The position numbers and the translations under genes are program-made. DNA of 64,000 bases from Mesocentrotus franciscanus. Its lineage: Eukaryota > Echinodermata > Echinoidea > Camarodonta > Strongylocentrotidae. Positions within the stretch are counted from its first letter, which is position 1, and every line of letters starts with the position of its first letter. The DNA lies in assembly GCA_037976565.1 (NCBI GenBank), contig CP137667.1, positions 25,994,277-26,058,276 on the forward strand. The letters are read 5' to 3'. The notes below the pieces were generated by a model. It was not told the DNA's origin and made no database searches. It saw nothing but the letters and a program-made list of their open reading frames with translations. Below, piece after piece: positions 35,830-45,250 of the stretch.

Positions 35830-36671
35830 TGGAGAACGAATTTCGCACTGGTGAAGGCAGGACCTATATGCTGAGTGCATGTGAGAGGAGCTAAGCTAGG
35901 ATGCGCAGCAATTATCTAATTTTGGTGCCATCTTGGAAATCAGGGCAAGCAGGCCAGGAGACGACTCCTCTACGGCTCCCGAATAGTCTTTGAAACCTCA
36001 GTCACAGACGACCTGGGCTTATACGTCTACTAGACGATTTTCGACTTCAGAGTGAATTACAACTTCAGAGTACTCGTTACGCAGCTCTCTACGATGATTC
36101 AATCAGCTGATCTCAACTTCGGAGTACGGCTACACGTTGAGGCGGTTAGACGGCTCAAACTTCTTACTACGGTTACCACTTCGTCTAGTTAAGCTTCGTA
36201 ACCATCGAACGTCATTTCGTCATGTCGCGAGTCTACGTGCGATTGCATAGACGAGACATCGGCACATACAACCTAGACTTCCAACGGCGGATGTTAAGTA
36301 TCATTTATATCTGGAACAGTTAATTGGCAGATATCACCAATGCGAAAGCATTTACATTTGTACCATTTTTCCGTGAATGAGTAAGGGGCATATTGATTAT
36401 TGGTGAGCTCAAGTCGAAATACTTGCAGTATTGCACCAAAAAGGGATAATACTTTTGCTTAGAAACATCGTAAGATTGTTGGAATATTTTGCATTTAGGT
36501 GAAAGGCACCTGATACAATGTTCAATGTTTTTAACTATCACTAAGATTTACCCTTAGATTACTCGTCTTGGAAAACGCGTGTTAATTGTTGGTTTTGGGT
36601 ATTAATTTCATTAATAAATTGTGGTTTGAAGATTTAACTATACAGACAAAGAATGGAATGTGTCTTTTCAG
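35830..36671. other. Intron of gene B, nothing recognised
   Basis: Includes a patch rich in ACGAC/GTCTAC words at 35950-36290. No P-loop or other G-domain exon was found here. Confidence 0.45.
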
Positions 36672-36758
36672 AACTAGATCCTATCGCCAGACATAGCAAA
36701 GTACAGTGCTTGGATCTGACAATGATCTTTGTCCCTGTCAAAAGCTGCTTATCCTATG
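36672..36758 (+). CDS. Gene B, candidate exon: G-domain core strand
   Basis: A strong acceptor (TGTGTCTTTTCAG) precedes 36672. In phase 1 the frame reads LDPIARHSKVQCLDLTMIF and VPVKSCLSY, then a weak GTACCC donor at 36759, leaving in phase 1. A hydrophobic strand preceded by a leucine-aspartate pair would suit the strand after the switch region of an IFI44-like G domain. The exit phase agrees with the next candidate at 38362. Evidence is splice borders, phase and general character only, so this is tentative. Confidence 0.35.
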
Positions 36759-38361
36759 GTACCCTCAACACTTCATGAGTTGTTGAATTATTTTCATGAA
36801 GTATTATTGAGACGTATTTAAGATAATCATATGAACTTCGATAACTGCATTAGATATTAAAGAAAAAGGAATTATATACACATCCAGCACATTTCGAGAA
36901 AACTCTTGAAACTAAATGTAACGCTGACAATGCGCCGGTTAGAATACACTGCAATACAAAAGGGAATGACTAGAATGATGATAGTATTATAACAATGGAA
37001 TTAAAGGGCGCTTTTCCAACTATTTTTATCTCGAAGTTAATCATGCAGTGAAGGCCTATTGCAATATCTTGATAGTTCTAATAAAGGAACGAGCAGTGAG
37101 CGTAGAGCACAAGAGTACTCAGGTTATATACAAATGCTATAAACACAACAAAAATTCCCTTCATAAAATAAAGAAAAGAAAAATGATATCACATAAAAAA
37201 ATATTTAAAAAATAATACATGAATTAATAATGAAATTAGAAAGAAAGAAAAATACATAATTAGCCCATGACCAGCATGAATTTTGATTTATTTTTTGTCA
37301 GAACTTTACTTTTAAAGACAAATAAAGAAATATAATGCAGGGATACTCCATTGTTCTTATTCCACATGTTATGGGGAACATTGAACATCTCTTATGACTT
37401 TTGTTCATGTTATTGTTCTCCATACCACCAAACAAGAGTGCGTTAAGAATACTTCGTCCCCTTACAAAGTTGATAGAAAGAGACAAAAAGAGATATATGG
37501 AGACAGGGAAAGTGAGAGAGAGAGAGAGAAAGAGAAAGAGAGGGGGCAGGGGTGGGGCGGATAAGGAGAAGGAATCTCTAAAATGTCCGTAATGAACGAT
37601 TGCAGTTGCTACAATCTTTCTATATAATATGTTCAGGCACGGCGGACCATTTCAGCTTCCAGACATTTTGTGTTTTAAATCAAACTTTTCTTAAGCAACT
37701 ATTTAACAAAGAATGGAATATTCAATATCTCTATTTATAATACAGATTATGCCCAATATGACACCTTTTCAACATAACTTAGAATCATATTACTTTGAAA
37801 TAAGTTTACTATACGAGGCAAGTGAGCGTAGCCACCGAGCGAAAAACACCGAGCGAAAAATATGCCATTGCTACCAATTGTAATGATGACTACCTTTACA
37901 CACACAGACAAGTCACAGCTAACTTTGAAATTATGATAATGAAATTGAGCCTTTGCTAGCCTCAGCAGATAGAGCGTTCAGATAGATAACGTTTGTTCCT
38001 TTGATGTGAGATGGGTGGTTAAATTGAAGGTGCCCTAACGGCCTAACCCATTAGAGTGGAACACCGATGAGTAGTTTTCCATCTACTAAAATTCGAAGTA
38101 GCGTAGCGACCGGGTGCGAGAGAAAAACAAAGACTTTGGAAACTTGAAACTTTATTCCAGCGCACTAAAGATTATCCATATATTGAAAAATTATGCTGTT
38201 ACGCCTGCCGGAAGACAAAATGAGTTTTTTTTCCCTTTATACTGGAATACCCCTGCATACACACTTTTTGTTCTACACACTTTCTTCTATAAACATAACA
38301 TACTTGAAAATAACAAACTAACAACAAGTCAGATGATTGCATGTTGAATTTTTTTCCACAG

Positions 38362-38416
38362 TGATACGAGGTAATCGTGATACTGCAAGGGTGCAGAAAC
38401 AATTTAGCCTCCCCTT
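38362..38416 (+). CDS. Gene B, candidate exon upstream of the G-domain distal part
   Basis: The acceptor TTTTTTTCCACAG is strong; the donor (TT/GTAATC) is weak. Entering in phase 1 it reads I-R-G-N-R-D-T-A-R-V-Q-K-Q-F-S-L-P and leaves in phase 2, matching the phase-2 start of the exon at 38649. Plausible but unproven. Confidence 0.35.
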
Positions 38417-38648
38417 GTAATCATGTAAATGGAGGGCAACATGATGGCCCTAGCGTTTAACGCCTTTGGAAGACAAGGTGTATGCAACGTACGCCTTAGA
38501 ACCCTTAGTTGCAGCGTATCGGTAGTGTATCGGTCGGCGTGGGTTGAATAGTCAAATTGTATTCATTTTTGTTATCGTTAACCATTTAATCATCACCACG
38601 TGAATAATAATGATTCTGAATCGGTGGATTTCTCATTTTTATCTTCAG

Positions 38649-38704
38649 CCCGGGTTATATTAAATATTACAAAGAATGGATCACAGTGATTAAGGAGGTA
38701 ACAG
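38649..38704 (+). CDS. Gene B exon: G-domain distal part, first piece
   Basis: Acceptor TTTTTATCTTCAG and donor GTGAGT are both good. In frame it reads PGYIKYYKEWITVIKEVT, enters in phase 2 and leaves in phase 1. The 39861 exon continues with G-R-V-P-I-C-A-L-R-Y. The join W-x-x-V-x-x-V-x-G-R-x-P-I followed by a short hydrophobic strand is what one sees before the guanine-specificity strand in IFI44-like and related G domains. That family assignment is from memory of pattern, not from a search. Confidence 0.55.
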
Positions 38705-39860
38705 GTGAGTATGCTCCTAATCCTTAACGGTTGGTAGGACAATAAACTGATAACATGTGAAGGTGTATCTTTTTAACACTTTTGAATTAATATACAATGG
38801 CACCGGTGATATACACCATAATGCAGTGATATACACCACCGCATTGATTTAAATGATGAATAAATAAAGAGATGAACAAATGAATAATATTATGAGGCAG
38901 GTTACTTTCACGCATGAAACATTTTTATACACATGTCGGTAATTCTTGTTTACATATAGGCCATGATCTGACCATCCAACGACAATAATTTGAACACAAA
39001 TTATGAAACGATTATGACGCTATATTTAGATGAAACATATATGATATGTCTTATCCTAATATAGCATAACGCATACAATTAAGTAGTATCTTCCGCTTAT
39101 CTATTTGTATACCGTAAAATATAATTTGGTGTTTAATATCCATTTTCTTTGTAAGGGATACAGCCGAGGCATGAATATGATTAAAGTTAAACACAATAAT
39201 TACAAGGCTCACACCAAATACCCAGTATTATATCAATCAAACACAACTTGATCTTTATTTCATTCATTTATTGAGTTCATAATATTTTGTTTACACTATA
39301 TCACCGCTCTTTACCATGACGAGCGATCTTTTGATTTCCCAATCCTGTTCCAATTTGTTCGGTCGTAGTTGTTGTCAATAACAATACATACAAAATATCA
39401 TTAGACTATTTAACATGATTGCCCCAACTCGTTTCCGTACCATTAATACTAAATTTGATTTGTATTGTCATTTGTCACGGTTGTAAATGTATTATTATTT
39501 CCTGACTCTCTAGGTTTAAACCTCGTTCCGACTCCTCTGCCGTCTCCCTTCTTTACCACCCTCTCTCTCTCTCCATCTCTCCCTCCCTCAATCTTCATTC
39601 GATTTTTCCATTCTATTTACAACTTAAATATGGCGGTTTATTTATGCCACACAACGAAGTCAATGACAATACTGAAAAAGACAAACAGAGATGAATGAAA
39701 CATTGTAGATTATCTCCATTATTTTGTGTCAAGCCCCCCCCCCTACAAAAAATTATAATAGAGATAACGAGACGCATGTGTGGTATATAGAAGTCATACA
39801 ATTATGATAACTTTGGACGTAATTTTGATTAAACTCATTGAATATGTTTCGATTGGATAG

Positions 39861-40997
39861 GTCGTGTCCCTATCTGTGCCTTACGTTATACCGGAAGAAG
39901 TGAAGCCAGCGAGAAAGCGAAACATTATTTAAAGCATCACGGGATCACTGATATCTACGAAGTACCTTGCCATAATCACATTTTCTCAGACGAGGAAGAG
40001 ATGCAGCTGCTTAACCTTCTACACGGATGCCTCCAAGAAGGTGACATAGTGTTAGCAATTAATGAACAGAAGAAGATATGCAAGAATCCAAGATGTAGGT
40101 GGCTCTATAAGAAAACCAAAAAAGAGGCGAAAAAAGCAAATCAGAGGATGTTCAAAGAGGTCGAAGAGCGAAAACACGAAATTAAGGAGCTTGAACGGAA
40201 ATGTGAAGAATCTTCAGCCAGTCATGAGCGACTTGTCAACGACAACGCCTTACTTAAAAACGAGATTGTACGTGAACAAGAAATGCGAGAGCAAGTTGAA
40301 ATGACTTTGAGTGAAAATGAGAGAATGGCACAGCACGCTGTGGAGATACAAACAAAAAGGTACAAACAAAAAGAGCTATGGCTGGAGAACAAACTAAATT
40401 CAAAAGAGCTGCACATCGGAACAATGACGGAAAACTTACAGAAGGCAGAAGAGACGGCAAGACGTAAGGTTAAACGACTACAGACCGAAAAAGAGGGCGA
40501 AAGAGCAAGAGCTGATAAAGAGAAGCGCTCACTGGCAGCAGAAATGACGATGAAACTCGAGTCTAAGCAACAAGATATAGACACGTTAACAGAAATGCTA
40601 CAGGAGAAAGAGCGAAACGAGACCACTCTAAGACAGCAACTGGAAGAATTAAAGCAAGCAAGAGAGGGAGATAGAGCAAGAGGTGAGAAAGAGAAGTGCT
40701 CAATGGCAGCAGAAATGACGAAGAAACTCGAGTCTAAGCAACACCGCGTAGACGCTTTGACAGATATCGTAGTGGAGAAAGGGCGAAATGAGACGACTTT
40801 AACACAGCAAGTTGAAGAGTTAAAGAAAGGAAGAGAGAGAGACAGAGCGCAATTTGAGAAGGAAAAACAGTCAATAGAATTAAACTGTAATAAGCTGCTT
40901 GAGTCTAAGGAACAGCATATGGAGCAACTTGAGCGTGACAACTGGAAGCTGAGAACCAACATTCAACTAGAAAGAAAAATACGATCAGCAGAACAGA
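39861..40997 (+). CDS. Gene B exon: end of G domain, then long coiled coil with 57-residue repeats
   Basis: The acceptor ends GATTGGATAG before 39861 and the frame enters in phase 1. The first part reads RVPICALRYTGRSEASEKAK, KHHGITDIYEVPCHNH, FSDEEEMQLLNLLHGC and EGDIVLA. A GI-x-x-IY-x-V-x-x-H/Y pattern followed by an acidic stretch and a leucine-rich helix resembles the distal end of IFI44/IFI44L-type G domains. Then comes a Cys/Arg segment (ICKNPRCRWLYKKTKKEAKK) and about 260 residues of charged heptads, a clear coiled coil. Within it a 57-residue unit is repeated: 40502-40672, 40673-40843, and a partial third from 40844 (shared words AAEMT, KLESKQ, NETTL, QQLEELK). The exon should end at 40997 before GTAAGA (phase 1), since the next exon continues in phase. 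Without splicing the frame would run to a stop at 41129-41131 in AT-rich text unlike coding DNA. The coiled coil suggests homotypic oligomerisation. The ATG at 40001 is internal, not the start. Confidence 0.7.
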
Positions 40998-41420
40998 GTA
41001 AGAAGAAAGCAGAGACACACCAATGGAGTTGCATCCCTCTGGTGACTTCTGGAAAACAAGCTCAACGTGTTAAGATTTTATTTTCCAATATACTTTTCAA
41101 CTCCTTTTTGATTTTACGTGATACAATATAACTCCCATCCCATTATTGGCTACTTATCAAAATATTTTTAATGTGAAGCTTTTCAAGTCCAATAAATGGT
41201 CTTTATAGCCCCCTACCCCATTTTTTGTCATGTAGTTAGAATAGTCAGCTATCACAGCCCAAAATAGCTTCAACATTTAATTGATACTTGAGCAATGTAT
41301 TACTTAAGAACTGAAAAAACAACAACGTTGAGATACAGTGAGCGATAAAGATCATTCAAATCATTTTTCTCTTATATTTTTTTGGTCTTCATTAAAAAAA
41401 GCTTCATTCCTTCATGGCAG

Positions 41421-41484
41421 GCACATCATCATCTGAGGATAATTTTACCAGATTACTGGGAGGAAGTGATACATTACAAGCAAG
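41421..41484 (+). CDS. Gene B exon, 64 nt linker between coiled coil and death domain
   Basis: Acceptor CCTTCATGGCAG, donor GTAATA. Entering in phase 1 it reads S-T-S-S-S-E-D-N-F-T-R-L-L-G-G-S-D-T-L-Q, leaving with two bases (phase 2). The death-domain exon at 44494 begins in phase 2 and completes an Arg codon. Ser-rich and probably a flexible linker. Between 41485 and 44493 no other exon was recognised. Confidence 0.6.
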
Positions 41485-42209
41485 GTAATATGAAATAACT
41501 TTACTCTTTACATGGCGGTGAATATTTTGTTTCTTCAATTTTTGTAGTAACAAAAAAGTGAATGGGAATGTATTGCTGTGTTAACATTTTTTGGTGGTGC
41601 AATGACGGTTTGACATGCATTTATGTTCCATGAATATCCAGAGTCAATTTTAGAAGAAAAACTGATAATATTCACTTTTTTATCATGCAACAAAATATTT
41701 CTTACATGACCATGTGGAATTTATGTAATAGTAGAAATGTATACAAAATTAAAATTTTCATTCCAGCTTATGGTGAACTGAGTTTAAATTGAATTGCTGT
41801 AATAAACTATTCCAACAGTTTTAAGCACGTTGAGTATTTTTTAGCAGAAAATATTCAAATAAAAATAATATAATATAATATAATTGATTAACATAAAATG
41901 TGACAACTGAAGAAAAGAAAATGTTCAGATATAATTGAAAACTGGAAGGTATGGAGGTAAATCGAAGAATTAAGATGAATGCAGTGGCAAACTATCATAG
42001 ACATGAATGCTTGAGTCGATAGCAGCCGGAAAAAAGGGGGAGGGCACATGATGCTGTCATATGAGTATGTAGGAGAATAGAGTGCCAAGTATAAAGATTT
42101 GTTTACAGAAAATATCTCAACGAAAAGTTGGAAGAAAGAAAAGAAAGAAACACAACAATCTAAAAGTGTGCAGGTGAAGTACGTTTTCTATTCGTTTTGT
42201 TCATGAACC

Positions 42210-42540
42210 GGTCATCTTAAATCAATATATATTAACAAACGATTACATTCGTTAAGACCCTTATAATGTTCATGAATATTTGGATAGGAAATATTGTTTT
42301 CATCGAGGCTTTGATGGAATAAACAGACGCATAGTGCTTAATAATGTCAGGTGAAGCATTCCAAATATCCGGCCCATGGCGATTTATTGATTTACAGGCC
42401 ATAAACATGTTTGTGTTAGTTAAAAGGAAGTCGGATGAGTGTCGTGTAGGATAAGAATGTATATTACTATTGTACTGACAAATATTTCGAAATGTTAATG
42501 GTATAGTATTTATCCAAAATTTATGCATAAAGATTGCGGT
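42210..42540 (-). pseudogene. LINE ORF2 C-terminal fragment
   Basis: On the minus strand it reads IPLTFRNI, then IHSYPTRHSSDFLLTNTN, GPDIWNASPDIIKHYASVYS and IKASMKTI. The Y-x-T-R-x-S-x-D and G-P-x-I-W-N blocks are the usual C-terminal signature of CR1/Jockey-type LINE proteins. It lies in the intron before the death-domain exon. The rest of the element is absent. Confidence 0.8.
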
Positions 42541-43090
42541 TTGAAAAATGTGAATATCAGCAATTGTTGATGTTTTTAGTTTTTAAAAAATGGATCAATA
42601 TGTGTTCAAATACGGAGTGCTTTTTTATAGACAATATAATAACATATTTGTCATATTGTTACTATTACCCCATAATATGTCACAATAAGATATGTCTAAC
42701 CCGAACACCTTTGGAGTGCCAATTAAAGGGGCAAACCGTGATGCATGGGGAGGGAGTGATGGGTCCGTGGGGGCAATCACTCCGTCCCGGGCAGAGAATT
42801 ACACAAATGGGACCACCTTTAATTTAGATTAATTATAAGATTCTTTAAAAACAACAAAAGGCACGGACACAGGTTGATTATGTGTCACTTAAATATTACT
42901 TTATTAAAATCATTTAAACTTTCTTCAAATAATCATCTAACTCAAAACAATATTTAGATTCGTTCACATGAACCACGCAATGTATCACCAATGACAACTC
43001 TTTTAGGTTAATTAGGGGAAGGGAAAGGGAGGATATTAGAAGAAATGTTAATGAGGAAGATGACTTACATGCACGCGGAAGTTACTTGCT
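42541..43090. other. Intron, nothing recognised
   Basis: AT-rich with a short GC-richer patch (42710-42830). No exon borders with family support. Confidence 0.45.
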
Positions 43091-43109
43091 TATGATTTGC
43101 TTGCTCGCG

Positions 43110-43415
43110 ACTGGACTTGGGACGGGACGCGACTTGGATGAACTGGAACTTCGCGGGACGAAACGGGAACACGACTTGGATGAAACTGGAACTTGACTTG
43201 GAGGAAACGGGAACTTGACTTGGATGAATTGGAACTTGACTTGGATGAAACTGGAAGTTGACATGGATGAAACTGGAAGTTGACATGGATGAAACTGGAA
43301 GTTGACTTGGACGAAACTGGAAGTTGACTTGGATGAAACTGGAAGTTGACTTGGGTGAAACTGGAAGTTGACTCGGACGACACTGGAACTTGACTTGGAC
43401 GAAACTTTGATGATT
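43110..43415. repeat. Minisatellite, about 24-bp unit, roughly a dozen copies
   Basis: The unit is GATGAAACTGGAAGTTGACTTG with variants (AACTTGACTTGG, GGACGAAACGGGAAC). Minus-strand frames reading SSFIQVNFQFHPSQ are translations of the repeat and are not genes. A G-rich stretch with AGGGG words follows at 43620-43760. Confidence 0.9.
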
Positions 43416-44236
43416 GTGTGAAAGTCCTTTAGCTTAAACGTTAAAGCTTTGTTTCAATTTAACTGTTGCTCTTTGCTGATCATGAAATGGTCACAACCTG
43501 ACACTGTTGCCCTTTGTTAGAATATATCGTAGAAGATCAACCAAAACTGTTGCTTCAAATTTCCCGAAGTCCGAACTTGCTTGCAGGGCGTATACTTATT
43601 AGTAGATGAAATTAGAAGAAGTTGGGGTTCGAGGTGGGGAGAGGGGGGATCCAAGAGAGGGGTTCAGCTGAGGGGGATTCCCAGTGAGGGGGTTCCAAGT
43701 TAGGGGGAGACCAAGTTAGGGGAGACCAAGTGAGGATTGCATGCAAGGGAGGGGATTTTTATACAAAATTGCATATTCATAACATCCATGCTACAACATA
43801 CTCTTGGGCTAAACTTAACTATATCCCTATACTGACAGTAGGTGACTGAGCGGGAACATTACTATAATGGACGCACGAACAGTGGTCCTGGACAATTAAG
43901 CATAACATTCTGATTCGATAAAAGTTAAAATAAGGGGAGGGAGTAGAAAATACCAGCTCTCATTGGTCAATAGGGATAGCCCTCCTACTAATTACTGTGC
44001 CTGCATGACTCAACTCATCTCCCTGTACCAAGGAGGTACCAGCACAAAACAAGTGTTTATCCCCAGCCCAATCTGGTATCTTGAACTTCCTTTCTAAGCT
44101 TTGTTCTTATACGTTAACTTCATGTCTCTTTGTTCTTACAATTGGGTATATCAATTAAAGTCTAAATAGATCCTAAAATCTTTGGACCAGTGGAGAAAGA
44201 TCGACCAGATGGCGTGGGAAAAGGAGGATGTAAAAC

Positions 44237-44238
<2 letters not shown>

Positions 44239-44273
<35 letters not shown>

Positions 44274-44275
44274 GG
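44239..44275. repeat. (GA)n microsatellite
   Basis: GAGAGA run about 220 bp upstream of the death-domain exon. Confidence 0.9.
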
Positions 44276-44493
44276 GGATTGGCTCACATGGTTTAAAGGG
44301 AAGATCTCTACCTAGCTACATATGTATGACAAAATAAAAGAAATATGGTCTCATTATCTGTTCAACTTTGCTTTAGCCTTTTCTTGCTTCAGCTAAATAA
44401 TGGTTTTAATTACTTTTTAGCGAGCATACCCGATACTAACGCTCGCTGGCCTCCCCTTATGATTTTTGTTTTGTATACCGTGTTCCATCCTAG

Positions 44494-44783
44494 AGAGGAG
44501 CCCCCAAATGACGAGTTTGCAGACATTTTAAATCAGATAGCTGTCGATCTTTACGATGAAGCCAAGATTGACAGCCTCGGTGGTCAGCTCGGAATCCTAC
44601 ATGGTGATATACAGAGAGCGCACATGACCAATTTGAAGTTCAACCGTGTTACCAGTGATGGAACTCGTCATATGCTGAAACAATGGAGAATCGGTGTGTC
44701 CAGGGAAGATGAACGGATGAAGCTAAGAAAGGCACTGCGAGCTGCCAAGTTGGTCAACCTCGCAGACCGGTATCTCAGCGAAG
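44494..44783 (+). CDS. Gene B exon: death domain
   Basis: Acceptor TTCCATCCTAG, donor GGTAATG at 44784. In frame it reads EEPPNDEFADILNQIAVDLY, then IDSLGGQLGILHGDIQ, MLKQWRIGVSRED, and LRKALRAAKLVNLADRY. The six-helix pattern, with D-x-x-L-x-x-IA, x-LG-x-x-LG-x-x-x-x-x-I, ML-x-x-W and L-x-x-AL-x-x-x-x-L-x-x-LAD, is a textbook death domain of normal length (about 90 residues). Death domains assemble with other death domains in apoptosis and innate-immune signalling. It enters in phase 2 and leaves in phase 1, fitting the exons on both sides. The open frame back to 44345 is intron read-through, because the text before 44494 is not death-domain-like and the acceptor is clear. Confidence 0.85.
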
Positions 44784-44951
44784 GTAATGTATATATGTAT
44801 TTATGGACAATACGGTCCATGTGCATGATTTGTTTAGAGTCAGATCTAAAGTATTTTCTAAGGCAAGTCCATTTCCTACGTTCAAACTAATGATAGAAAA
44901 AGTGAGCTGATATAATCCAGATAAAATAGCTTAGGTATTCCTTTCACACAG

Positions 44952-45250
44952 AAGACATGACTTCCAAGAACCAGGAGGACTTGACAGATAAGTGTAAGAG
45001 TCAACCTCATGACCAATCACCGGGCTGCAGTACAAAGAACCTGGAGGCTTCTGAAGTGACTTCTAAAGATGTGTCCTCAGGAGAAGTTCATTCTTGTGAT
45101 GGTATGACTAATTCAAGTGGCATTCAACCTTTTGTATCATCGTCTGAGATAGCCCCTCTGGTACCTTCTGGCATGGTCGGCCTGATGAAGCGTTCCGCAG
45201 TTGGCGAAATACGTCAGAAACGAAAACAAAGTAAATTCAGTAATATTTGA
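44952..45250 (+). CDS. Gene B, last coding exon: Ser-rich C-terminal tail
   Basis: The acceptor ATTCCTTTCACACAG precedes 44952. Joined in phase 1 it reads E-D-M-T-S-K-N-Q-E-D-L, then CKSQPHDQSPGCS, EASEVTSKDVSSGEVHSCDG, SSGIQPFVSSSEIAPLVPSG, AVGEIRQKRKQ, and stops at 45248-45250. The tail is rich in Ser, Glu and Asp and is probably disordered, with many possible phosphorylation sites. It is paralogous to 1-225, but the two diverge after IRQK because one base differs. A GTAAAT at 45233 could act as a donor to a further exon; none was found. Confidence 0.75.

Noticed and set aside
40222..40962. 246-residue minus-strand frame
   Set aside because: Antisense shadow of the coiled-coil exon: Ser/Cys/Phe-rich mirror of Glu/Lys-rich codons.
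43065..43383. Repetitive minus-strand protein (SSFIQVNFQFHPSQ)
   Set aside because: Translation of the 24-bp minisatellite, in three frames at once.
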